Source: Treponema sp.
GTDB lineage: Bacteria > Spirochaetota > Spirochaetia > Treponematales > Breznakiellaceae
Assembly: GCA_031268385.1 (NCBI GenBank)
Contig: JAIRXH010000006.1
Coordinates: 1 to 32,024 of the forward strand
Direction of reading: 5' to 3'
Length of the DNA: 32,024 nucleotides
Position numbers and translations under genes: made by a program. Position 1 is the stretch's first letter, and each line of letters starts with the position of its first letter. The notes below the pieces were generated by a model. It did not search any database. It had not been told where the DNA came from and was given only the letters and a program-made list of their open reading frames with translations. Of this stretch, positions 15,441 to 22,525 are shown piece by piece.

Positions 15441-16397
15441 CTACAGACCCGACATGAATTCAAACGTGATGTCGCCGGCGTCGGGAAGCTCCTCGTGGGT
15501 AAAATCGTGGTAAAGAAGAACCTGTTTTTTCGAGGTTATTTTATTGTACATGGCGAACTGGCTTGAAGGCGGGCAAATTTCGTCCATGAGACCGGTGAAC
15601 ATCAATACCTCGGCGCCGACTCTTGGGGCAAGGAACTGCAGGTCAACATAACCGAGTTTTGTAAAGATTTCGTTCTCCCGTTCATGCCGGGGATCAAAAC
15701 GGCGAAAGTATTCTTTGAGTTCCGAATAGGCTTCTTCGGCAAGGTCCATTTCCCATACCCGCTTGTAATCGCAGAGGAAGGGGTACTGCGGAGCGGCCCT
15801 CTTTATCGAGGAAGTGAGCGCGGCGCAGGCGATGGTAAGGGCGCCCCCCTGTGAACCTCCAAAACAGCCCAGTCTGCTTCCGTCAATTTCCTCAAAACCC
15901 GAAACCACCCGGACTATCGCGGCGGTGTCAAGAAAGATGTGGCGGAAAAGAAGGTTGCCGGCATCGTCGTCAAGCCCTCTTATGATGTGTCCATGGAGGG
16001 TGTTTCCCTTTACTGCCCCGGCATCTTCGCTCCGGCCCCCCTGGCCCCGGCAGTCCATGGCGGCTATGGCCATGCCCGCGGCGGCGTATGGCAGGAGCTT
16101 TACCCAGTCTCCCGCGTTCATCGAATAGCCGTGAAACTGGAACACCGCCGGAATTGTGCCGGTAATTTTTTTCGGCCTTGCGTATTTTGCGTGAATGCGG
16201 GCGCCCCGCACCCCGGTAAACCACAGGTCAAAACAGTCGGCGAAAGGACATTCAAAACCGGCAGGGATCAGCTCTGGCGCGGGGTCCTGCGCGTCAAGTT
16301 CCGCCAGTGCCCGCGTCCAATAGGCGTCGTAATCGGCGGGCCGGGGATTGCTTCCCTGCCATTTTTCCAGTTCGCAAACCGGCATGTCTATCTGCAT
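15441..16397 (-). CDS. acetylxylan esterase/cephalosporin-C deacetylase family (CE7)
   Basis: The 318-residue cytoplasmic serine esterase removes acetyl groups from small acetylated sugars and xylo-oligosaccharides (family knowledge). All three CE7 signatures are present: RGQG at 117-120, the nucleophile GGSQGG with Ser182, and the HE motif His301-Glu302 (DFTHEEL). Asp272 in GLMDEICPPS completes the triad. Length is typical and there is no signal peptide. AAGGAA lies 7 nt before the ATG. A clear promoter is at 16432-16460. It heads an operon with the hypothetical gene at 14853. This suggests use of imported acetylated plant oligosaccharides. Confidence 0.92.
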   Translation of the reverse strand: MQIDMPVCELEKWQGSNPRPADYDAYWTRALAELDAQDPAPELIPAGFECPFADCFDLWFTGVRGARIHAKYARPKKITGTIPAVFQFHGYSMNAGDWVKLLPYAAAGMAIAAMDCRGQGGRSEDAGAVKGNTLHGHIIRGLDDDAGNLLFRHIFLDTAAIVRVVSGFEEIDGSRLGCFGGSQGGALTIACAALTSSIKRAAPQYPFLCDYKRVWEMDLAEEAYSELKEYFRRFDPRHERENEIFTKLGYVDLQFLAPRVGAEVLMFTGLMDEICPPSSQFAMYNKITSKKQVLLYHDFTHEELPDAGDITFEFMSGL

Positions 16398-16431
16398 GGC
16401 CTATTCCTTGTTTAAAAATTGTATGCATAGA

Positions 16432-16460
16432 AGTATAGCGGAAAGCGGAAAATTGTCCAA
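16432..16460 (-). promoter_or_regulatory. promoter of the esterase operon
   Basis: On the minus strand TTGGAC (16460-16455), a 17-nt spacer and TATACT (16437-16432) form a good sigma-70 promoter about 35 nt before the esterase ATG. The -35 overlaps the end of a 38-nt dispersed repeat. Confidence 0.65.
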
Positions 16461-16494
16461 TCCCGTTTGACCATTTTTCGAATTTGGAATTGCT
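16457..16494 (-). repeat. 38-nt dispersed repeat, second copy at 30984-31021
   Basis: Read on the minus strand it begins AGCAATTCC, contains AAATGGTCAAAC and ends GGATTGG. It matches 30984-31021 at 33 of 38 positions. It lies between mnmE and the esterase, immediately upstream of the esterase -35 box. It could be a protein-binding site or the end of a small mobile repeat. Confidence 0.65.
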
Positions 16495-16524
16495 TCGCAC
16501 GGCCGAATTAAACCAGGCGGCGTC

Positions 16525-17943
16525 TTACTTGCCCAGGCAGAATTTGCTGAACATCTTTTCCAGAATGCCGGCGGAAGACACTTCGCCGGTTATTTCCCCA
16601 AGGGCGTTCGCCGATTCACGGAGGAAGGGTGCGATAATATCCAGGGGTTCGTCCCTGTCCGCGAGGCTCAGCGCTTCGGCAAGCAGGGCGGCCGCCTGGT
16701 CCACAAGTTCCTTCTGCCGTTCCGTTCCCGGCGCCGCGCCCGTCTTTTCGCCGGGACCGTGTGACGCGCGCGGGTCTGCCGCCGTTTTTTCGAGGAGGGC
16801 GGCGGCGGCGGCGCAGAGTTCCGGTATGCCCGATCCTGTCATGGCGCTTACCGGAAAAAAACCGGGAGGGGGCGCGGAACAGGAGGGAAGGTCGGCCTTG
16901 TTCCAGATGAAAAGGCGGGGACTTTCGCCCCCGAACAGGAAGTCAGGTTCATGTTCGTATTTTTCCGTTCCGTCCATGACACAGAGAACAAGATCCGCCT
17001 GTGCCATAAGGGCGCGGCTCCTGTCCATGCCGGTATTTTCCACGGGGTCAGGGGAAAGCCCGGCCCGAAGGCCCGCGGTATCGGCAAGGCGCACGGGAAT
17101 GCCCTCAACGGAAATCCACGCCTCTATGAAATCACGCGTGGTACCCGGCGCTTCGGCGACTATGGACCGGTCCTCTCCTATGAGCCGGTTGAAGAGGCTT
17201 GATTTTCCCGCGTTGGGTTTTCCGGCGATGACGGCAAGGGCCCCGTCCTGGTACAGGCGTTCCCTTTTAAAAGACGCGGAAAGGGCCCCAAGACGGGCCA
17301 GAACTTCTTCGGCAAGGGCCCGTCCGGGCATTCCGGCGGGAGCTTCCTCGCCGCCGGGGATAAATTCATCTTCGGAATAATCGAGATAAATTTCGGTTTC
17401 CGCGAGGATTTCGACGAGCTTGTCCCTCATGGCCCGGATCTCCGTTTCCAGCGCCCCCGAAAGGCGGAGCGCGGCTCCCTGGAGGCCCGCGCCGGTTTTT
17501 GCCGAAACTATTTCCATTACCGATTCAGCCCTGGTAAGATCGAGCTTGCCGTTCATGAACGCCCTGAACGTAAATTCGCCGGGCAGGGCGTCCCTGAAGC
17601 CCGCCTTGCGGAGGATTTTCATTACCCCGCGCGCCGCGGCGATGCCTCCGTGGCAGGAAATATCCATGCCTTCTTCGCCCGTGTAACTTTTGGGCTGCCG
17701 GTAGACCGAAATGAGAACCTCGTCGATTTTTTCCCCGTCGTGCCGTATCCATCCGTGCACGACGGAATGACCCGCCGCCGTTTTGAGTTTTTCCGGCCGG
17801 GAAAAAAAAGGGGCGGCCAGTTCCACAGCCCCGCTGCCGGAGCAGCGTATGACCGCGAGCGCGCTTTCCGCAAGCGGCGTCGCGAACGCGGCGACGGGTC
17901 CGCCGTCGCCGTATGTCCGGGTTTCGGACGGGCCTCCGTTCAC
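16525..17943 (-). CDS. mnmE: tRNA modification GTPase MnmE
   Basis: The 472-residue protein, with MnmG, adds the carboxymethylaminomethyl group to U34 of certain tRNAs. The N-terminal tetrahydrofolate-binding domain begins at about residue 12 (AAFATPLAESALAVIRCSG), followed by a helical domain and an inserted G domain: GKPNAGKS (241-248), TTRDF (268-272), DTAGLR (288-293) and NKADL. It ends FCLGK, the conserved C-terminal C-hydrophobic-GK. The start chosen is GTG 17943, overlapping the upstream stop (GTGA) with AAGGAAAA before it; the longer frame from 18021 would add 26 residues not seen in the family. Confidence 0.95.
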   Translation of the reverse strand: MNGGPSETRTYGDGGPVAAFATPLAESALAVIRCSGSGAVELAAPFFSRPEKLKTAAGHSVVHGWIRHDGEKIDEVLISVYRQPKSYTGEEGMDISCHGGIAAARGVMKILRKAGFRDALPGEFTFRAFMNGKLDLTRAESVMEIVSAKTGAGLQGAALRLSGALETEIRAMRDKLVEILAETEIYLDYSEDEFIPGGEEAPAGMPGRALAEEVLARLGALSASFKRERLYQDGALAVIAGKPNAGKSSLFNRLIGEDRSIVAEAPGTTRDFIEAWISVEGIPVRLADTAGLRAGLSPDPVENTGMDRSRALMAQADLVLCVMDGTEKYEHEPDFLFGGESPRLFIWNKADLPSCSAPPPGFFPVSAMTGSGIPELCAAAAALLEKTAADPRASHGPGEKTGAAPGTERQKELVDQAAALLAEALSLADRDEPLDIIAPFLRESANALGEITGEVSSAGILEKMFSKFCLGK

Positions 17944-18902
17944 GCCGCTTTTCCTTCTTTGCTCTTCCCGTCGGCCAGTTTGAGCAGCACAAATATCCAG
18001 GGAGCGCCGCCGTAGATCCACAGCGCCGATACGGCAAACTGGATAAAAATTCCAAAGCGGTTAAAGCCGGGACCCAACACGATCTTCATTTTTTGAAGGA
18101 GGATGAAGAACAGCGCCGTTCCCGCGGCGCCGATAACAATACGGCCCGCGGCGGCCAGGAATTTGGCCGCGCCCGTGCGGCCGGCAAAGCTGGAGTGAAA
18201 GCCGGTGTAACAGGCGCTAAGGGCGTAACCCACCCCCATGCCCAGAACAATGCCTCCCGGCGAGACGAGCGCCTCAACGCCGCCCTGCATTGTTTTCGAG
18301 ACTGCCGGATTGTAAAGGATCATGATGAAGGCCGCCGCCGCGGAAACGATGATCTGTGCGCGAAGTCCGCCCCGCACAAGGAGCCTTTCGATGGCGTCTC
18401 CCCACAGAAAATACACGGCAAGCACAAGGGAGCCGGCAATCCAGCCGCCCAGAATGTCGGTGGGGAAGTGGACGCCGAGGTACACGCGGGAAAAACTGAT
18501 GAGCAGTACAACGAGGGCCGCCGCGGCATAAGCCCATTTTTTTCCTACCCATGAAGCCATGATGATCCATATAACCAGGGTTGCCTGGGCATGGCCCGAA
18601 GGAAAGCCGTTGAGACCTTCGGGTATGAATGCCAGACGGGGATCGTAGCCTTCCCAAAAGGGCCGGGGCTGGTTAAATAAAAATTTCAGCGTTATGTTAA
18701 GCCATGCGGAAACCATGACCGCAACGCCAAGCCGTACCCCCTTCTTCTCATCGACATACCAGAAAACCAGCGGAAGCAGCGTGAACCAGAACCATGTGGA
18801 GCCGAACCAGGTGACAATGTTCATGACGACGGTAAGCGGCGGGGAAGCCGCGTTTTGTACGGCCCTGATACAATCAAGGCCCCATTGCAACATATTTTCC
18901 AT
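17940..18902 (-). CDS. PAP2-family membrane phosphatase
   Basis: The 320-residue integral membrane protein has a PAP2 (phosphatidic acid phosphatase type 2) domain in its first half: KFLFNQPRP (Lys73, Arg80, Pro81), PSGH (101-104) and SRVYLGVHFPTD (Arg139, His145, Asp149). The second half has further hydrophobic segments without a recognised domain. Such enzymes remove phosphate from lipid phosphates such as phosphatidate or undecaprenyl pyrophosphate; the substrate here is unknown. The stop overlaps the mnmE start. The -10 box lies 6 nt before the ATG and no Shine-Dalgarno is present, suggesting a leaderless mRNA. Confidence 0.9.
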   Translation of the reverse strand: MENMLQWGLDCIRAVQNAASPPLTVVMNIVTWFGSTWFWFTLLPLVFWYVDEKKGVRLGVAVMVSAWLNITLKFLFNQPRPFWEGYDPRLAFIPEGLNGFPSGHAQATLVIWIIMASWVGKKWAYAAAALVVLLISFSRVYLGVHFPTDILGGWIAGSLVLAVYFLWGDAIERLLVRGGLRAQIIVSAAAAFIMILYNPAVSKTMQGGVEALVSPGGIVLGMGVGYALSACYTGFHSSFAGRTGAAKFLAAAGRIVIGAAGTALFFILLQKMKIVLGPGFNRFGIFIQFAVSALWIYGGAPWIFVLLKLADGKSKEGKAA

Positions 18903-18908
18903 GATTAA

Positions 18909-18937
18909 AGTATAGGATCACCCCGGCCGTCAAACAA
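18909..18937 (-). promoter_or_regulatory. promoter of the PAP2-mnmE operon
   Basis: On the minus strand TTGTTT (18937-18932), a 17-nt spacer and TATACT (18914-18909) are followed by only 6 nt before the ATG at 18902. Transcription would start at the initiation codon. Confidence 0.6.
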
Positions 18938-18964
18938 GGCCGCTGAACAAACTGCCACAGGGAA

Positions 18965-19005
18965 GGGTAACGCCGATTAGCCACAAGTCAATCAGCGTTA
19001 CCCTA
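18965..19005 (-). repeat. stop-codon palindrome, copy 2 (best preserved)
   Basis: GGGTAACGCCGATT (18965-18978) pairs with AATCAGCGTTACCC (18990-19003) with one mismatch. Read with the upstream gene it starts TAGGGTAACGCTGATT, the TAG (19005-19003) being that gene's stop codon. It may act as a terminator or mRNA end-stabilising stem, although no T-run follows. Confidence 0.8.
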
Positions 19006-19686
19006 AAAGCCGTTGAAAAGATCCGCCTTGATCCGGTTCACCGCCGCCGCCTGTTCCCGCGCAGGCTTGACGGTTGTCGTAATTTTTTTCATGATATCCG
19101 ACAATTTTTCCTGAAGAAAGGACTTCGGGATGGTGACCGGAATAAAGAAATAGTGACGTTCCCGGACCACGCCGTCTTCCTCGTTGAAGCGCTGCTGTGT
19201 CCTGTAAACCGAACCGGCGGAGGCCTCCTCGAACGTGGAGTTTGAGACGGCCTTTGCGAAGCGTTCGAAAAATTCACCGTATTCATCATCGGGGTACAGG
19301 GTCCGGCCGGTCATGCGTTCCTCAACACGGGAAGCGACAAGGCGGGGCGTGTCGCGGACGGCCGAAAATTCAGAGGCCCAGAGGCGGAGAATTTCGGGAT
19401 TGCCGCCCTCGTTGGCCGCGACAAAAACATACATGCCCGCAAATTCGGGCAGAGCTTCCACCGCCCGGCATCCTCCTTCCTGGTACAGCCTGAACCAGCG
19501 GGGTATGGTTTCCCCCCGTTCCCCCTCCTCATAACTGGTGACAGGATACGCCGCAGTTTCGGCGGGAAGCGCCTCGTTTCCAGGCGGGATCAAACGCGGC
19601 TGCCGGGGGACGCTCCAGCAGCCCGAGAAAAAAAGGGAAAGCGCGAAAAAAAACGGCAGGAAATCAGAACGGTCCAAGATTTTCAA
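19003..19686 (-). CDS. hypothetical lipoprotein
   Basis: This protein of about 227 residues is not recognised. From TTG at 19686 it reads a short N-region, a very hydrophobic stretch (FLPFFFALSLFFSG) and Cys23, a plausible lipobox FSGC, so it is probably a lipid-anchored envelope protein. The mature part contains MYVFVAANEGGNP and RHYFFIPVTIPKSF, suggesting a mixed alpha/beta domain. The open frame extends to 19860, but the first 58 residues are basic, overlap the previous gene deeply and lack a ribosome site. The start (TTG 19686 or TTG 19677) is uncertain. It overlaps the 3' end of the neighbouring lipoprotein gene by about 23 nt. Confidence 0.65.
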   Translation of the reverse strand: MKILDRSDFLPFFFALSLFFSGCWSVPRQPRLIPPGNEALPAETAAYPVTSYEEGERGETIPRWFRLYQEGGCRAVEALPEFAGMYVFVAANEGGNPEILRLWASEFSAVRDTPRLVASRVEERMTGRTLYPDDEYGEFFERFAKAVSNSTFEEASAGSVYRTQQRFNEEDGVVRERHYFFIPVTIPKSFLQEKLSDIMKKITTTVKPAREQAAAVNRIKADLFNGF

Positions 19687-21244
19687 AGGGGGCTTCAACC
19701 GGCTGAATGACGGAGACGGCAAATTCATCGATAATCGCGCCCTTGTCCGTAATCCCCTGTTCCGGGAAAAGTCCTGACCCGGCGGAAACGGCCGGAAGTA
19801 ATTCCCCGGACCTGTCTCCGGCGGAGCTTTCCTCCGTTTTTCCCGGCGCGGGGCCTCCAAGCCAGAAACTTTTCTTCAGTTTCACGGTTTCCCTCACCGT
19901 TCCGGCGAGAGAAAGGGTTTCCGGGGGAAAAATGTCCGTTTCCAGAACAAGGCCGGCGGTAAAGTTTTTTGAATCAACGGTAAAATCAATAACCGCGTTT
20001 ATAAAACCGCCGTACCGGAAAAGCGGGACGGTAAGAGTTTTGGAAGACTGTGAAGTCCGTACAAGGAAATGAAGGCTTTCCCGGTCGCAGAAAAGGGTCA
20101 TTTCCGGCGCCTCGGAAGAATCTTCAAGGGCACATACCGTGTTCAGAATTGTCCCTTCGGCGACGGGCCTGAAACGGATCATCAGCCGGCCGGCGGCCTG
20201 TTCCGCCTCAACGGACAGGGCAGGGTCCTCCAGAAAATAGGCGTCGCCGGGACCGACCGAAAGCCCGTAGATGCCTTCCGCCGGAAACCACCTTGGCGCC
20301 AGGCCCGTTTTGGGGACCAGCGCCTTTCCCGTCGCGGTCGGCGCCTTGGCGTCGCTGAGGTCGCCGCTGAATTGATACCAGTGGGCAAGGGACGCTTCTT
20401 CCCTGCGGAAGACGTTTCCGTCCTTTGCCTTTGCCGAGATCATCAGGGAAATTTCCCGTGAATAACCGCGGAGTTCCGGTTCGGGCACAAAGGGGAAAAT
20501 TTCCGCCCGTATGGTGTCAAAGCCGGTCTGATCCCCCGCCTTCCACAGAACGCGCCCGGCGCCTTCCGAAATTTTTCCTTCACCCAGACGTTTCCTTCCA
20601 TTGTGCCATATAATGTAGGGATCAATGTCTTCGGCACAAGCGGCCCCCGTTTCAAGCAGAACGGACGCGCCGGGAGGTATCAGCCGGGAATCGGAACTGT
20701 AGGGAAGGTAGACCCGGATGTCTTCGGGCCTGAAATCAATGTCCCCCACATAATAGAAGGGCTTTTCGGCCCGGTAGAGGGTTTCTTTTTCGCCAAGAAC
20801 CTGAAAAATCAGGGTATAATTGCCGATTGCAAGATCTTCCGGCAGGGGAAAGGCGGGAAATTCATCGTCAAGCCGGCCGACATACACCGTTTCGACGCCC
20901 TCTTCCCTCTCGGCGCTGAAACTTCGAAGGACATATCTTACCGGCACGCCGATTTTCCCCATTTTGTCTTCAACGTGAACTTCAAGGCCCTGGACATCGG
21001 GATCGTTAATGACGGAACTGACAAAGAAGGGGTAGATTACGGTGTCTTTTCCGATGATTGAATTTTCATCCAGGGTGTTTTTTTCCCCGCCCGTATCCAG
21101 ACCGGCCGTTTCCATCTTGCTGACAAAGGCGCTGATCCGGTAGCTTCCGGTGGAGGGCAGTACTGTTCCCAGCTCGCCACAGGCGGGAAGGAACAAAAGA
21201 ATGCCTGAAACTATCAGGGAAAGGGCTCCCATACGCCTGTACAT
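19664..21244 (-). CDS. hypothetical lipoprotein with LamG-like C-terminal part
   Basis: The 526-residue envelope protein has signal peptide MYRRMGALSLIVSGILLFLP and lipobox LPAC (Cys22). The region about 30-300 looks like successive beta domains (YRISAFVSK, VRYVLRSFSAE, YTLIFQVLGEK). From about 300 the pattern AHWYQFSGDLSDAKAPTATG, followed by LMIRFRPVAEGTI and LHFLVRTSQ, resembles a concanavalin/LamG jelly-roll that may bind carbohydrate or protein. No family name is assigned. ATG 21244 is preferred over GTG 21250, with AAAGGTGA just upstream. It is the first gene of a two-gene unit with the lipoprotein at 19003. Confidence 0.75.
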   Translation of the reverse strand: MYRRMGALSLIVSGILLFLPACGELGTVLPSTGSYRISAFVSKMETAGLDTGGEKNTLDENSIIGKDTVIYPFFVSSVINDPDVQGLEVHVEDKMGKIGVPVRYVLRSFSAEREEGVETVYVGRLDDEFPAFPLPEDLAIGNYTLIFQVLGEKETLYRAEKPFYYVGDIDFRPEDIRVYLPYSSDSRLIPPGASVLLETGAACAEDIDPYIIWHNGRKRLGEGKISEGAGRVLWKAGDQTGFDTIRAEIFPFVPEPELRGYSREISLMISAKAKDGNVFRREEASLAHWYQFSGDLSDAKAPTATGKALVPKTGLAPRWFPAEGIYGLSVGPGDAYFLEDPALSVEAEQAAGRLMIRFRPVAEGTILNTVCALEDSSEAPEMTLFCDRESLHFLVRTSQSSKTLTVPLFRYGGFINAVIDFTVDSKNFTAGLVLETDIFPPETLSLAGTVRETVKLKKSFWLGGPAPGKTEESSAGDRSGELLPAVSAGSGLFPEQGITDKGAIIDEFAVSVIQPVEAPFENLGPF

Positions 21245-21258
21245 AATCACCTTTGAGC

Positions 21259-21301
21259 CGGTTCCAAAATCTGATATTCCGGAACCGCCCCCTTTTATAA
21301 T
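21259..21301. promoter_or_regulatory. inverted repeat and TATAAT between divergent lipoprotein and alr genes
   Basis: CGGTTCC (21259-21265) and GGAACCG (21281-21287) are exact inverse arms. TATAAT follows at 21296-21301 in the alr direction, without a clear -35. A second -10-like TATGAT lies at 21347-21352, 6 nt before the alr ATG. Confidence 0.35.
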
Positions 21302-21358
21302 ACCATATTTTGTTAACGAAATCTATACATTTATATATCGCCGGAATATGATGATGAC

Positions 21359-22474
21359 ATGAGAGCTCTCCGCGCCCTTATACATCTTGAGAAATTCCGC
21401 CGCAATATCCGCGCTGTTTTGACCCTGACGGGCCGCCAGGTCTGCGCGCCGGTCAAGGCCGGCGCTTATGGCCATGGAGCGCCGGAAATGGCCCGCGCCG
21501 CGCTTGAGGCGGGCGCTTCCCATCTCGCGGTGGCTCTGGTTTCCGAAGGGGCGGAGCTGCGGGATGCGGGCCTGGACGCGCCCATTCTGCTTCTTTCCCA
21601 GTCCCTTCCCTGTGAAATACCGGATATTATCCGTTACCGGCTCTGTCCCCTGGTTTCCGACCGGGATTTTGCCCTTGAACTGGCCCGCGCCGCGGAAACC
21701 GCCTCGGTCCGCCTGCCGGTTCACCTTAAAATCGACACCGGCATGGGTCGTCTGGGCTGTTCCCCGGAAGACGCGCCCGGCCTGGCCGTCCGCATCGCGG
21801 GACTTTCTTCCCTCGAATTGGCCGGAACCGCCACTCACTTTGCCGTTTCCGATTCGACCGGGGAAAAGGACAGGGCCTATACGGGGGAACAGCTTGCCCG
21901 TTTTTCCGGGGCTCTTGCCGCCATGAGGGAGGCCGGCGTGGACCCCGGCATTGTTCACGCGGCCAATTCCGGCGGGGTAACGCTGCATCCTGAATCCTGG
22001 TTCGACATGGTAAGGCCGGGTATCTTTCTCTACGGCTACGACTTGACCGGAACGGCGGGGGAGGGGAGCGTCCCGGTCCCCGAACCGGTGATGGAGCTTC
22101 GTTCCCGCATTGTGTTTATCAGAAAACTGGAAAAAGGCGAAAGCGTTTCCTACGGCAGAACATGGTTTGCCCCGAGGGACACGGTAATAGCCGTCATTCC
22201 CGCCGGTTACGCGGACGGAATTCCCCGGCTTCTGGGCGGAAAGGGCTGGGAGGTGAGCATACGCGGCCGGTCGTACCCCCTTGTGGGCCAGATCTGCATG
22301 GATCAATGTATGGTGGATGTGGGCCCCGGCGCCGATATTCCCCGCTGGGAAGAAGTCTCGGTCTTTGGGGGAGACGCCCCCGGTGCGGGGGAACTCGCGG
22401 CCAGGGTGGGAACCATTCCCTATGAGATTACCTGCCATATTTCGGGCAGGGTTCCCCGTGTGTATGTTGAGTGA
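21359..22474 (+). CDS. alr: alanine racemase
   Basis: The 371-residue PLP enzyme interconverts L- and D-alanine for peptidoglycan. The PLP lysine is Lys33 in VKAGAYGHG (the usual VKANAYGHG with Asn changed to Gly), the second catalytic residue is Tyr265 in VSYGRTW, and KIDTGMGRLG, HAANSGG, PAGYADG and GQICMDQCMVDV are all family blocks. Length is typical. ATG 21359 is the only in-frame ATG near the start, and no Shine-Dalgarno precedes it. The next gene, fhs, begins 51 nt after the stop, with its own -10 box between. Confidence 0.94.
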   Translation: MRALRALIHLEKFRRNIRAVLTLTGRQVCAPVKAGAYGHGAPEMARAALEAGASHLAVALVSEGAELRDAGLDAPILLLSQSLPCEIPDIIRYRLCPLVSDRDFALELARAAETASVRLPVHLKIDTGMGRLGCSPEDAPGLAVRIAGLSSLELAGTATHFAVSDSTGEKDRAYTGEQLARFSGALAAMREAGVDPGIVHAANSGGVTLHPESWFDMVRPGIFLYGYDLTGTAGEGSVPVPEPVMELRSRIVFIRKLEKGESVSYGRTWFAPRDTVIAVIPAGYADGIPRLLGGKGWEVSIRGRSYPLVGQICMDQCMVDVGPGADIPRWEEVSVFGGDAPGAGELAARVGTIPYEITCHISGRVPRVYVE

Positions 22475-22487
22475 ACCGCTTTGTTCA

Positions 22488-22517
22488 TTGTGAACCTTGC
22501 CGTTTTTGCTGTATAAT
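22488..22517 (+). promoter_or_regulatory. fhs promoter candidate
   Basis: TTGTGA (22488-22493), an 18-nt spacer and TATAAT (22512-22517) are followed by 8 nt and the fhs ATG. There is no Shine-Dalgarno sequence, so an mRNA from this promoter would be leaderless or nearly so. Confidence 0.55.
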
Positions 22518-22525
22518 CGGTTTCC

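Noticed and set aside
17913-18554. Plus-strand open frame of 213 codons
   Set aside because: It lies opposite the PAP2 and mnmE genes, whose motifs are clear; the product is basic and low in complexity.
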